Shown here piece after piece: positions 48,558 through 60,122 of a stretch of 64,000 nt of DNA. Origin of the DNA: Diogma glabrata (lineage: Eukaryota > Arthropoda > Insecta > Diptera > Cylindrotomidae); NCBI GenBank assembly GCA_963693315.1, contig OY856186.1:70578019-70642018 (forward strand), written 5' to 3'. A program made the translations under genes and the position numbers. The notes under the pieces were generated by a model that was given only the letters and a program-made list of their open reading frames with translations, had not been told where the DNA came from and searched no databases. Each line of letters begins with the position of its first letter. Position 1 is the first letter of the stretch.

Positions 48558-50004
48558 TAACGGTTTTATTACTATACAAAATTATTTAAACTAAAATTTT
48601 AGTACTCATCAATTTTGGATCAATTTACCTTTGCAAAATTTTGAAATCAAGAACGAAAATAACTGACGAATGGAAAAAGGAAATGAAAAGTTGGGAGTTC
48701 GTATAAAGACCTGAGATTGAAAAGTTGAATAATAGCGGATTTGATTTTTTTTAAAATTTAAAATGGAAAAGTGAAGCTTAATTAAAATATAGATATTGTT
48801 GAATTTTAATCTTGAAAAGTTTAATATTATTTGTTGATAGAAATCTAAAAGTTAGTATTAGAATTACGTTTTCCAATTTTAATTTAATGTAAAGAATTTA
48901 TTAAATGAAAAAAAAAAGAAATCGAAAATGTTTTCATAAATATTAATAGTTGGAACTGATGTTCATGGAAATGAAACTAAATTGTGTTTGGGAAAATTTT
49001 GTTTTTTTTTTCTGTTTAAATTTGGCTAATACATATTTTGGTTCGTATTGAGATTATTTCATAAATTTAAAAAAAAAAAACAATCATAATAAACCATTAA
49101 ATAAAAATTATTAATGATTATAAATTATTAATTAAGTTTTGGTAAAACTACCAAACAAAAATATAAAGACAAAATCGAATAATATTTAGTTAAAGAAAAC
49201 AAAAGAAAAGCGATTTTATTTTTTTTAATTATTATGTTTGATGAAATTTGTTTTACAAATAAATGAAAAACGATGTGGTGCAGGTGTGATATCAGAACTT
49301 TTATTTTCATTCATGGAGGCATTTGAATTTTGGATATATTAATAGAATTTGAATTATTTGAATATTTATTGAATTGAACTACATTATTGGAATTACAGCC
49401 ATATCAATAAAGTTGGTTCGTTGAAGTTAGTTTGATTAAATTAAAATTGGTTGAAGTACATAATAAGAATACAGGACATCATTTTGAAGAGAAAGCAGAT
49501 GTTTACACAATTTTATTTAAAGAAAAAAACGGAATTACATATTAAAAGTAATATTTAATTTTTTTTGTATTTATAAATTTGAAATTTTATTAGGTTTGTT
49601 TTGTTTAAATGTTTTTATATCATATAATATAGAATGTTATAGATTAACCGATTGTTGGTAGGATGCCTTGGATGTACTGAATGAAGGAAATATGTTGTTG
49701 AAATGATGTAGTGGTGAAGTCAAGGTCAGGTAGTGGTGGTTGGAAGCAATTTGTGTTTGGTTTCCATTCTTTTCCTTTATCAATTTTCCTCTAGGTTTGC
49801 TTTTTTTCTCTTTTCAATTAATTAAATTTTCTTTCGGCTATATTTTTTTTTAATTGCACTCTACATTTTTGTAAGGGAAAGAACGCACGTAAATTGAACC
49901 CCCCATCGTCTGAGCTATGCAAGAGCATTGCTAGGAGTGCAGCGTTCTCGCTAGAATTGAGTTTTCGCAAGCTTAATTTTAGCAATTTTCATCTTCCCGT
50001 TACA
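48558..50004. other. AT-rich spacer
   Basis: No gene recognised. A less AT-rich stretch at 49890-49975 just left of array C reads open but is unassigned. Confidence 0.5.
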
Positions 50005-50400
50005 AGAGTTAGAGTCAGAGTCAGAGTCAGAGTCAGAGTCAGAGTCAGATTCAGAGTCAGAGTCAGAGTCCGAGTCCGAGTCAAAGACAAAGTCCGAGTC
50101 CGAGTCAAAGACAAAGTCAGAGTCAGAGTCAGAGTCAGAGTCAGAGTCAGAGTCAGAGTCAGAGTCAGAGTCAGAGTCAGAGTCAGAGTCAGAGTCAGAG
50201 TCAGAGTCAGAGTCAGAGTCAGAGTCAGAGTCAGAGTCAGAGTCAGAGTCAGAGTCAAAGTCAGAGTCAGAGTCAGAGTCAGAGTCAGAGTCAGAGTCAG
50301 AGTCAGAGTCAGAATCAGAATCAGAATCAGAGTCAGAGTCAGAGTCAGAGTCAGAGTCAGAGTCAGAGTCAGAGTCAGAGTAAGAGTCAGAGTCAGAGTT
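50005..50400. repeat. (GAGTCA)n array C
   Basis: About 65 hexamer units with CGAGTC, AAGACA and AATCA variants. Its flanks are unlike those of arrays A and B, so it is an independent array of the same hexamer. Confidence 0.95.
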
Positions 50401-51934
50401 GTTGTGTGACCAATGTCTCAAAAAATAATTGTTCATTGTTGTGGCACATATTATAATCTTTTCCTCAACACTTATTTTTTATTAAGAAATACATTAAGAG
50501 CCGTGTATATAATTTCAACATTATTTTCTCTTCACAACTAAAATTAAAATAGGAGTAACTACATTATTTATAACGAATACGAATGAACATTAAATTAAAA
50601 TCCATTTAATTTTCATTCAATAAATTCCAAATCATAAACTTCTGCGAATAAAAATGTACCTCTACATAAGTACATATGCTTTTGTGAAATATGTGAAACA
50701 ATTTGAAGGAATTTTATCGCTTTTCTCTTTTAAATTTACATAAAGTGGTTTCAACTTACAACTTTATATGTTGAGTTTAACTTTATAACTGTAATATTTC
50801 TTATGAGAACATCGTTTGTAGAAAAATATTTAGAATTTTCTTTTGGAGGTTTGTTGTTTATATAGAGACATAAATAATTTCGTGATGATATCTTTTGTAA
50901 AAATTTGATTTTCAAAAACATCAAACAAACGAAACGTTAGACTATTACATATTGACCTTTGTGACAAGCTTCAGAAAGATGTGATGTCTCACTGTTTCTT
51001 GTTCTTGAGGTCGAATATCACATTTTTGACTCTAGAGTCAAACCTCCAGAAAACTCTTTTTGTAATATTTAATGAAGAAACGAAATTTATAATTAAAGTT
51101 AACTTACTATATTTACTGTACATTTTGTGTAGTTGTATTTTATGTAGCCTTAATGACTTGAACTTATGTAACCTTGTTATCTTACCATTCGTTACACAAT
51201 ATTAACAATTTTTTGAAATAATTTCTTAAGGAAAAGTTTTAATTTTCTGAGAATTAACATATGCATGATATGCCTGAAAATAACTTTCCTTAAACTTTTT
51301 TTTTTGAATATATGTCTTAAATTTTAAATGATTTGTGATATGGTAACCTTTATGGTTTATAAACACAAATAATTAACTTACCTAATCAATAGACGATATG
51401 ATTTTACCAGGAAGAGTTTTAATTTATTTATAGAAACTAAACAGATACATTCTAATATTTTTTGTTCGTTGAGTAAACATATTGATTTTCGACGATAAAT
51501 GCATGCAAAGAAAGTTAACCTGATTTCTTGATTTTTGTAAGAAAACTATTAGGAAATGATATATGTAATAAGATTTTTGACATTTTGTTGCATAAAATTG
51601 AAATCTATTATGTTGTTGAAAAAAAATGGTTGGTGGCAGTTGTTTGTTATTACGCTAGTTTCATTAAATTAGAAATTTGTTTTGTTAAGACGACCACCTT
51701 GCGTTTTAGTAAAGTTTTAGGTTAAATATTAAAATTTGTAACACAAAGTTACAAAATTCATGTCGGTTCGCAATTACAGTCTTCGTTCAAAAATCCATTT
51801 GCACGCAGTTTATTACAAGGTCAAAATTTGTACCGTAAGGAACTGATTAGCTATTGGACGAAAAAAATTCATTTTTATAAATTTTTGATTATACAAGTCA
51901 CTTAGTTTAAAGTGAGAGAAAGTTGTAGCTTTGG
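50401..51934. other. AT-rich spacer
   Basis: No gene or element recognised on either strand. Confidence 0.5.
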
Positions 51935-53118
51935 TTGTTGGACCATATGCTGATGCTCAATCGGCAGCTCTACATCTTCAAACGAAGTTTTCCTAACTCC
52001 AACAGTTTGAAAATACCAATAAACTCAAATCTTGGATGTTCATCAATGGCATTGTTCTTTTCATTGTTCTTTTCTGGCCAGAAAATTTGGCATATTGACT
52101 TTTGTAGATTTGCAAATTTACTGTGGAGAGTCAAAGAGGGCTTTCTGGCAGATAACAGGATTGTGTCAGTATTAGAATATTTAGTTCTAACGAATTTGAA
52201 TTTCCATATTTGGCTTAATACTTTAGTGCTAGTTTACATTTATGTTAACCATACACCAAATCACAACCCAAACCAAACATCAATCCCTCCACCCATAGAC
52301 ATAGCTTTATATTTTACTATTTTCGATTCAGAGTCAGATAGATTTAACCTCACTGAGATAAATGTAACAACACTGAGGAGAGAGCTTGGGAGATTATATT
52401 ACGACCACGGCCAAATTCTCTAAAGAAAAAGTTGAGTACCACGTTCATTAGACTACTAAACGAAAAGTCAGTCTGAGAGTCCAAAACGCCACGAGTCCTA
52501 GCCCAACGTAGCTTAGAAGACCCAAAATAATACCGATACTAGAGCACGTAAAAGCGTTCAAAGCCAGGTAGCAGCATTGGTTTCGCAATTAAGGGTGAAT
52601 AAGTGAACTCATGCATATGTCAACTGGCTCGAGACAGTCTTACCGAAATTGGAAGTAGAAATGATTTAGTTGGTAGTAAGAATAGGACCCGTTCATTCGA
52701 TTCCCTATACAAGATTGGTATCTTTCTCCCTAGAAGTAATGACCAAGCATGCAAGGAACTTCGTGCGATGCCAGAAGCAAAACATAAGACCTGTTAGAAA
52801 ATCGAAGTGGGGTTCACAAAGGCTAACTCTTCACACAACGAATCTATGCAATATCGAAAGAAGCTAACTCAGTGGCTAGAAATATATTCATCTCACAATT
52901 TATTAGAGACTTCAAGAATGTGCTGCAGAAGGTGTAAGGGAAAAGGGGATCCGGGATACTTCACCATCCACACACTTACTATGCATAGGAGTATCGGGAG
53001 CTACATGAATATTCACTTCAGTAGAAGTAATGGGCTTAGGACATCCCAAGCAAGCTCAAGCAGAGCTGAAGATCTCTGTAACATCGTTGATGCTACTGAG
53101 AAAATGATAAGTCATTAG
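51935..53118 (+). pseudogene. Unassigned decayed coding remains, possibly LINE ORF1
   Basis: Three plus-strand frames (51935-52423, 52603-52797, 52807-53118) have more balanced composition than the surroundings. The last contains CCRRCKGKGDPG, a weak zinc-ligand pattern. No family motif is certain. Position upstream of a reverse-transcriptase relic at 53540 suggests the 5' part of the same old element. Confidence 0.25.
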
Positions 53119-53539
53119 GAAGTGTAAGTGTAATGCTACTTCTTTCTCCCCCAAATCACAATTAGGGACCAATACATAAATTCTGCAAAATATTTTCGGT
53201 AATTAGATCAAAAGCATAAAGAAAGAGATAAATTTTTTTAAGCTAGAACATCTTAAATCAATAGACGTCAATATATCTTCTATCTCAAAATACTTCTGAC
53301 CATATACCAAAAAAATTGAACACCATGCCAGCTTCAATGAGTTCCGTTTACATAAATAATAACAACCAACATCCAACCAACGAGTCTGTGATTAGAAACA
53401 TCTAGACGAGATGCGAGATAACGTGAAAGTAAAATTTTCACTGCATTGCTAGATCCGAGCAACAGGTAGCGGTCTGGATTCTATAATGCACCGATATTTT
53501 TTAAAAACTCTGACAATTATTTCTATGTCCTCATAAAAC

Positions 53540-53930
53540 CAATTCTCCCACAGCTGTTGGTCTACAAGGCTCAATATTTTAACCACTGTTATTTATTTGA
53601 TTAATGATATTAATAATGAAATGAACTGCCAAATAATTCTATTTGCTTTGGGTACGGACATAATTAAAAAGAGCGCGAGCTCGTTCGATTGAGGTGAGTG
53701 TTGTAGCAGATGTACTTTGGCACCATGTACTCAAAACAGATGTATGCATACCCCAGCGTTCTACAGTCAAACATCCATCCAATGAAAATATACGATTCTT
53801 CTACTCAAGGAAATTGTCGGAACACGAGGCTTGCACTAAACGCACACAACATACAATATATAACATCCAAATGTGGGATACAGTTTGGAAAACAAAAACA
53901 AGATTAGCAATTATAGTTATGTCATAGTTT
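53540..53930 (+). pseudogene. Reverse transcriptase relic, Jockey-like
   Basis: Around 53550-53670 the plus strand reads GLQGSI, then PLLFI, then INDINNEMNCQIILFALGTDI across stops. These correspond to the GVPQGSILGPLLF...IND...LFADDT blocks of LINE polymerases; the second catalytic Asp pair is altered. Only this fragment is recognisable, followed by an open but unassigned stretch to 53927. Confidence 0.5.
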
Positions 53931-53954
53931 ACCATAATATGGTTAACTATGACA
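53920..53954. repeat. 35-base hairpin
   Basis: TGTCATAGTTTACCAT and ATGGTTAACTATGACA are inverted with one mismatch around a 3-base loop. Confidence 0.7.
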
Positions 53955-55501
53955 GGTCCAGGTTTGTATCACATACCTGAAGTCTGGACCTACAGACATT
54001 TCATTAACTAGTTCGAAAAATTTATTCAAAAAGATTTTTCTGAAAATTGTTTAATTGTTTGAATAAAAACTCTCAAATATTTATGACTTACAGAATCCTA
54101 ATCTTTGTTCATAATATGAATTAAAATAATAGTAATTTGTGTAACAAGGCCAAAAAAATCCATGTTTCGCGTCCAGCTTTTCTAAGACGAAATAGTACAT
54201 TATGATGCTAGGAGGTAAAGCTAAAGATTTTGGACGGATGTGGAGCTTGCAAATCGAGGCGCTAGCTGAGATTTGCACCCACATTAAGTCCAAAATAGCT
54301 TACGTCAATGCATCGTATACTATTTTTTATTCGCCGCAAGCAAAATATTTTAAAAAAATTGGTTTATTCTCATTTACAATTATAGATTTGCATAAATTTT
54401 AAAATACAAATATGTGGAACAAGTAACCTTTGACAAAATATTTGGTATTATTTCCAAATTATTGTATAACCATGACAACAAATGATAACAACTATTTTAA
54501 TTGGATAATGAAATTTTGAATTTAAGGGTTGCTTTGATAAAAAAATCTATTTTTCATAGAATTTAAACAAATACAAATGCTTTTTACTTTTTTGGACGTA
54601 ACTATGACAAAAAAAAAAAATAGTTAAAAAGTGACACTTTAAGGCCGCCAATCACAGTAATAAAGTAACACTTTAATATATAGGCGAATAAAAATGATTT
54701 TATTGGGCAAAGTGTTTATTTTTATTCTTATTTTTTAGAAGTTCAAAATTATTATGCGTATTAAAAAGTAGTTACCAACAACAGCGATTAAAAAGCGGTT
54801 ATAAAAATATTTGACGGATGACGCCTTAATTGTTTTTTGAAGGAAAAAAATTATTTAGGCTTTGTTAAAAGTAATGATTTCAAAATATATAAACTTTAAG
54901 AAAAAATTCAAAAGTTCCTAGAGCAAAAACATTTTAATTTTTAAAAATATTGATTAATCGTTTATCCAATATTAAAATCAATCAAAAACGAAAAGCGTTT
55001 ACAGTTAATCAACAACAACTAAATATAATAAAAATAAAATAAAATTGCAATTGCAATTAAAAGTGTGCTAAGAAATGCAATACAATTTTTTGTTATTACT
55101 ACTTTAAAATAAATTATTTCAGCAAACCAATATAGCCAATGAATTAATTACTTAATTAATTTTATTTTAACAAAACAGGAAAAAAACAAAAACTAAAATA
55201 ATTAAATTAAGTTCTTATTTTGATAATTAAGTCAAAATTCAATTAAATAATTTTTTTTTGCGTAAATAAAAATTTTAAGATTTTTTTTTTTGCTTTTAAA
55301 AAGATAATGAAATTCAAAACCTTTTTTTTCTCAATGTTGATTACCTTGATGTTGTTTGCTCATGACTTTGGTTATTGGTGAAAATAAAAAAACTCGACTG
55401 ATCGGTATCTTGTATTTTAGTTATATCACTATAAGTATCTAAATCTACGAAATAATATTTTATATTTTTATTGAGAATAAGAGAAACAATTTTTAACTTA
55501 C
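53955..55501. other. AT-rich, probably intron of the Ig-domain gene
   Basis: No coding signal. It lies downstream (minus strand) of a canonical splice donor at 55501-55497, so it is most simply intronic sequence. Confidence 0.5.
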
Positions 55502-55743
55502 CTGAAATATCCATTCGTCGTTCATAATCTTCATTTGCCGAACTCAGAAGTGGAGAGCTCGTTTTTGGTACAACAGTTAATCGTAAATCGGCTGTACTTA
55601 AACCAGCATGACATGTATATACACCAGAATCCCGGAACACAATCGATAATATTCTCAATGCTCCTTTCTTAGATATTTTATATTTTTTTGTTTTATTTAA
55701 AAATTTATAATCCTTACTCCATCTTATTTTCGTACGATTAAAT
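55502..55743 (-). CDS. Ig-domain protein exon (second half of the Ig fold)
   Basis: On the minus strand the 242-base exon begins after an AG at 55745-55744 and ends before GTAAG at 55501-55497. It reads FNRTKIRWSKDYKFL, then KKGALRILSIVFRDSGVYTC, then HAGLSTADLRLTVVPK and a Ser/Glu-rich tail. The tryptophan of IRW and the DSGVYTC signature are the core of an I-set immunoglobulin domain. Its first cysteine is in the upstream exon at 55876-55949, and the phases join in frame. An extracellular or cell-surface protein is likely. The style of the domain recalls ADAMTS-like/Madd-4 family proteins, but that is a low-confidence guess. The LTR element at 56609 would lie in the preceding intron, in opposite orientation. 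Confidence 0.8.
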
Positions 55744-55875
55744 CTAATCAATATAAAAAAATTATCATTTTCTTTTATTTTTTTATCTTTTGTGCTTTTT
55801 GTTTTAGAACAGAAAAAAATTTCATAATATGCATAGAAAAGGTTCAATAAAAAAAAGTTTTTATTTTGTACTTAC

Positions 55876-55949
55876 TTTTTTACCGGACATTTGATTTTAA
55901 TCTGAGTACCATTAAATACAGTGGCTGCTCCACCAATTTTTAAGGTAAC
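55876..55949 (-). CDS. Ig-domain protein exon (first half of the Ig fold)
   Basis: The 74-base exon is preceded on the minus strand by a poly-T tract and AAG at 55952-55950, and followed by GTAAGTAC from 55875. It reads VTLKIGGAATVFNGTQIKIK, then CPVKK, giving the first beta strands and the first conserved cysteine of the domain. It contains one N-glycosylation sequon (NGT). It splices in phase to the exon at 55502-55743. Together they restore the C...W...DxGxYxC layout. Other exons of the gene were not found in the window. Confidence 0.75.
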
Positions 55950-56604
55950 CTTAAAAAAAAAAACGAATAAGTTTTTAGTTTGTGATTGTTTTTGATAAAT
56001 TTTATTGGTTTTGTAATAATTGGATATCTTCTATGTGAGTTTGATTTTGGTTCTATAGTTCCTGCTCTGAAATTATGAAGCTTAACTATCAAAATTAAGT
56101 GAAATGATTAAAACTAAAAGCAAAATGATTAATGGTTGTTATTGTCCTTATCTTAAGAAAAGAGGTATTGAGTAGGTGACTGATAAGACAAATGGATTAA
56201 AATATCTGAGCACCCTAAAAATTCATCCTTCATTCAACCAAAACAATTAACTGAACTACTAAGCTATATACCGGCTAGAGACACTTAAGCCAGTTTATGC
56301 TTCTATATGGTAATGAGACTTAGGAAAGATCAACTGATTTGTTTATTATACCGCTGTTACGATGTTGAGTAGCCGAAGCTGGTAAGCTCGTAGAAAATCA
56401 ACTACAGCACAACAAGTTGTCACAAGTTTTGGCAATTGGCATATAAATTGCAAGAGGAGACCATAACAGGTACCGTGTTGAAGTTTGGGCTTAATCGAAT
56501 AATGGGTCTATGACTGCCAGAATATTTTCGTTTTGAATGGCCAGATTTTTATAGGAATCACAATGAGATTCTTGCAATGAATCTTACCATAGTACTAGTT
56601 CATA
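55950..56604. other. Intron or spacer left of the LTR element
   Basis: No gene recognised. A plus-strand stretch near 56290-56330 reads weakly like decayed LINE sequence, but this is not supported by a firm motif. Confidence 0.4.
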
Positions 56605-56608
56605 TATG

Positions 56609-57178
56609 TGTTGTGGTCCACCACACCAGTCCCTTAGTCATGTACAATTCTAAAGTTCTTTACACATTATACACCCGGTGTATAAACATACATTGTATAA
56701 GGTATTCACCTAAATCAAATTTCGTTAATTAAACAATTTCATATTTAAGATTTCTTAATTCAAATAATAAACAAGAATTCAATTTCTTAGTAGTTCAAAA
56801 ATGCTTAGTTGCAATTTTAAGCACGTAATCAAACTTATTTTATAAAACGAAATATGAGTTCACCTGACCGCTGATTGGTCAAACATTTAAAATTGATTTT
56901 GCTGAAGCTAATCAGAGTCAGTTGTGGTGTGGTTTTGTGTGAGCTAAGAAGCTCTAATTTTTGGTTGTTATTATTAAAAGTTGTAACAGGAATTTAAGAA
57001 ATTTGTTATACAAGTAATTACTAAAATCAAATTGTGAAATCTTTGAATATTCAATAAATGATTTTATGGAAGTTTAAGTTCTGAGTGTTATTAATTACAT
57101 CTACAACTCATCTGAACATCTCCAACATTTTGGCGATTTAACATTTTGGGAAGTCTAAATATAACTGAGGATTCAACA
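56609..57178 (+). mobile_element. 5' LTR
   Basis: Starts TGTTGTGGTCCACC and ends GAGGATTCAACA. A 17-base palindrome TATACACCCGGTGTATA lies at 56668-56684 in U3. A TATAAAA at 56841-56847 is a candidate TATA box, and AATAAA at 57053-57058 a polyadenylation signal. Confidence 0.93.
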
Positions 57179-57182
57179 TTTT

Positions 57183-57200
57183 TGGCGACCTTGCCAGGAG
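57183..57200 (+). other. Primer-binding site, tRNA-Arg-like
   Basis: TGGCGACCTTGCCAGGAG begins four bases after the LTR. TGG is the complement of the tRNA CCA end. The rest resembles the complement of an arginine tRNA 3' end with about two mismatches, judged from memory of insect tRNA-Arg. Confidence 0.6.
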
Positions 57201-58736
57201 CGCAGTATAAAACCGCAGTATAAAATAAAACCACACCACAACTCAACAATTGGACTGGGTGGTTGCCAGACTAACAAGGAAGTAATATAAGGTAACCAAC
57301 CAATCACCAAAAATTCCATGAGAATTTGTTGAGGGTTGGAGCTTAAATAATAATAAAGTAAAGTTCATAAATTGAATTGGAAAATTTTAATTATCAATTT
57401 AGTGAAGTTTTGTAATGGTAATTTTTAATTGTCAAATTAGTGAAAAATAATTTAATAGTTAGAAAAGAAAGAAGAAAGAAAATTTTTGGTATAAATAACG
57501 AATAATGATAATGATAATAATAATGAATAAAATTAATTAAAAATTTTTCATGAATTAATCAAAAATTTTTCGGGTTTTAAGTAAATAAAAAAATAATTCA
57601 ACGTGTCGTAAATTAGTTAATTAAAACTTTTTAACTATCGAATTGGTGGAAGGGAATTGGAATTTTTTTTTTTGTAATAAGCTTTGCAACATTTTGGAAT
57701 TTGGAAAGGAAGTTCGAGTTTTTGATTTTATTATAATTTTTTTTTGGAATTTGAAAAGTTTAAATATTTAATGTCATCTATAAAGTGGTAAGCTTTTAAG
57801 TAAAGTTTCATGAATTAGATTGGAAATTTTGGAAAATTATTAGTTGGAAAGTTTTATAATGGTAATTTTCAATTGTCAAATTGGTGGAAATAATTTAATA
57901 GTTAGAAAAGAAAGAAGAAAGGATTTTTATTATAAATAAATTTTTACAGGATTTTTATTATAAATAATGAATAATGATAATGATAATAATAAGGAATAAT
58001 AATTAATTAAAAATATTTCATTAATTAATCAAAAATTTTTTGGGGTTTTAAGTAAATAATAAATAATTCGATGTGTCTTAAATTAGTTAATTAAAACTTT
58101 TTAACTATCGAATTGGTGGAAGGGAATTGGAAATTTTTCTGTAATAAGCGTTGCAATATTTTGGAATTGGGAAAGGAAGTTTGAATTTTTGATCTGTTAC
58201 AATTTTTTTTTTGGAATTTTGAAAAGTTTAAATATTTAATGTCATGTATAAGGTAGCAAGCTTTTAAGTAAAGTTTCATGAATTAGATTGGAAAATTTTT
58301 TTTTTTAAATTATCAATTTGGTGAAATATTAATAGTCTTTAATAATCAAATAATCGTCATTAATAATCAAATAACAATAATCAAATTGGTGAAAATTAAT
58401 TTAATTTGTTTTATTATAAATAATGGCTTAAGAATTGGTTGTCAATTGTCGGTTTCATTGGTGAAAGTGGAAAAATTTTTAAGAATTTGTTCCATTAAAA
58501 GAGTTGAGTTAGTAAATAAATATTACATTCAGTTTTGGGTTCATTTTGGAAAAAAAGGGTTTGGGGTTGATAATAATTATTATAATTGATTCAGAATTTG
58601 GGTTCATTTGAGAAATTGGTAATAAGGATATCTGTATGGAATAATTATAGTTGCTGGGTTTCTCTTGCGTATGGTACGTTAATTGCAATCACTGCCGTGA
58701 CATTACACCCGAAAAACAACCGCTCAGACCCACTTT
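57201..58736 (+). other. Long AT-rich leader with a 470-bp tandem duplication
   Basis: About 1.5 kb precedes gag. Two copies of a block of about 470 bases occupy roughly 57350-57820 and 57820-58290. For instance AATTAGTTAATTAAAACTTT occurs at 57611 and 58081. No coding frame of note. It could hold packaging or translation-control sequence. Confidence 0.7.
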
Positions 58737-59473
58737 ATGAATGAACGTGCTGAGAATTCAATTTTTACAGATACTAGTAACGAATCAGTCCTAGAATCCT
58801 CTGTCAACGAAGACTGGTCTGGTTCTGGATTTTTGGGTTTTGACGATAGCACAGACATGTCTACCTTCGATATTAAACTTGCGTCAACCGTTATCCCTAT
58901 TTTTAGTGGAAATCCGAAGGACTTAGATCACTTTCTAGGATGCGCGAAATTTTTGTATGACTTGACACCGGTACCTCAGCGTGAAAGCTGTCTATCGTTT
59001 GTGCAGATTGTGAAGATAACTGGTACGGTTGCCGACAGTATTAAAGGGAAAAAGTTCAAAGATATAGCTGCACTAGGACAAGAGCTAAAACAATTGTGCA
59101 AACCTGCAAGATCTTCGGAACAGCTCCAAATGGAATTATTTAGACAAAGGCAGAATAACCGAACAGTAAGAGAATTTGCAACTAAATTGGAGTTGATAGT
59201 TGAGGAATTGAGCTCTACTATGGTAATGAGCCAGGGCGAAGAGTACAGAAAATTCATCGAAACCATTAATGAAAAAACTGCTCTCAAGGTTTTCATTGAA
59301 GGACTGAGAGAGCCCACCCGGCTGTATATCAAAACAGGTCGTTTCAAAAACTTAAAGGATGCCATCGAAGCAGCCGCTGATGAAGAGCAACAATCGGTAC
59401 CTCTCCATGGGGGAGTTTTAAAAAAGGAAGTAGGCTTCTTAGAGGGGCACAATACCACAACATTCCTTGCCAG
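58737..59473 (+). CDS. Gag (capsid region) of the LTR element, C-terminus lost
   Basis: The ATG at 58737 opens a frame of about 245 codons reading to the edge of the minisatellite. After an acidic N-terminus, FDIKLASTVIPIFSGNPKDL (residues about 45-64) matches the start of the Ty3/Gypsy capsid fold. It continues with FLYDLTPVPQRE, QLQMELFRQRQNNRTVREFA, ALKVFIEGLREPTRLYIKT and KDAIEAAADEE, all in the order seen in insect Gypsy capsids. The zinc-knuckle nucleocapsid that should follow is missing; the frame runs into IGLDRIG from the minisatellite and stops at 59504. In the family the protein forms cytoplasmic particles that enclose the RNA. No stops interrupt the retained capsid region. Confidence 0.85.
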
Positions 59474-59650
59474 GTATTGGATAGGATTGGATAGGATTGG
59501 ATAGGATTGGATAGGATTGGATAGGATTGGATAAGATTGGATAGGATTGGATAGGATTGGATAGGATTGGATAGGATTGGATAGGATTGGATAGGATTGG
59601 ATAGGATTGGATAGGATTGGATAGGGTTGGATAGGATTGGATAGGATTGG
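59474..59650 (+). repeat. 10-bp minisatellite (ATAGGATTGG)n at the pol deletion
   Basis: About 17-18 nearly perfect units with single changes (ATAAGATTGG, ATAGGGTTGG). The repeat stands exactly where the gag frame is cut and pol should begin. The open minus-strand frame across it is a repeat artefact. Confidence 0.95.
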
Positions 59651-59805
59651 AAAGGATTTGGTCACATTTAATGCATCTGGAAAGGCTAAAAAATTGAAGA
59701 TGTTAACATTTACCTATGAAAAAAAGAGTGAGCTATTTTATCATATATAGGGGTTCAATGTCATCACTCTAATACACACAGATTGTTTAATTCTGTTCTC
59801 TTTGA
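59651..59805 (+). other. Residual sequence between minisatellite and pol remnant
   Basis: AT-rich with stops in all frames on the plus strand; no recognisable pol motif. Confidence 0.4.
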
Positions 59806-59994
59806 CACTTAACCTTGTCAAGACTTAATCCTGTTATCAATGTTAGCTTGCTCAAAGAGAATATATACTTAGATAATAAGCCGAATGTGTTTTTCGAAGT
59901 AATACAAGTCCCCACAGAAGTTACTTCTACATTGTGGATTAAGGGCAAAAGGAAAACAATCCACAACAACAGGTTGAAACCATACTTTACTTAA
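59806..59994 (+). pseudogene. C-terminal tail of integrase (only pol remnant)
   Basis: The frame reads NVFFEVIQVPTEVTSTLWIK and ends HNNRLKPYFT before a TAA at 59992-59994. The ending RLKPYF is the usual C-terminus of insect Gypsy integrases. No catalytic residue is left. Confidence 0.7.
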
Positions 59995-60068
59995 ACTCAC
60001 TAACCTACCTCTTGCTTATACACGTGCTAAAGCTTGTGTCACTTTAAAATTTCGTGTAATTACCAGAA

Positions 60069-60086
60069 TTTATTTATCTTACATAG
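60069..60086 (+). promoter_or_regulatory. Possible splice acceptor before the small membrane ORF
   Basis: A pyrimidine-leaning tract ending TTATCTTACATAG, 36 bases before the ATG at 60123, fits a 3' splice site. In Gypsy elements with a third gene, that gene is usually expressed from a spliced RNA. Confidence 0.35.
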
Positions 60087-60122
60087 GTATTCCGGAGCAT
60101 TTATTTTAAATTGGGATTCATT

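Noticed and set aside
47732..48589. Arg-Val, Ser-Gln, Ser-Asp repeat proteins on both strands (also 44452-44818, 49894-50436)
   Set aside because: All phases of the hexamer GAGTCA are stop-free; no unique coding flank or start context supports a gene.
44500..50400. CRISPR-like array from regular repeats
   Set aside because: The hexamers are contiguous with no unique spacers, and the genome is eukaryotic.
55341..55847. Single 168-codon minus-strand gene
   Set aside because: The frame runs through a splice donor at 55501-55497 and an acceptor at 55745-55744; only 55502-55743 reads as conserved Ig sequence.
58976..59665. 229-codon minus-strand frame opposite gag
   Set aside because: It begins in the 10-bp minisatellite and then reads antisense to a clear capsid frame; a shadow.
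60111..60122. Upstream start for the small membrane ORF
   Set aside because: The first codon there is TTG; the first ATG is at 60123 and gives the myristoylation motif directly.
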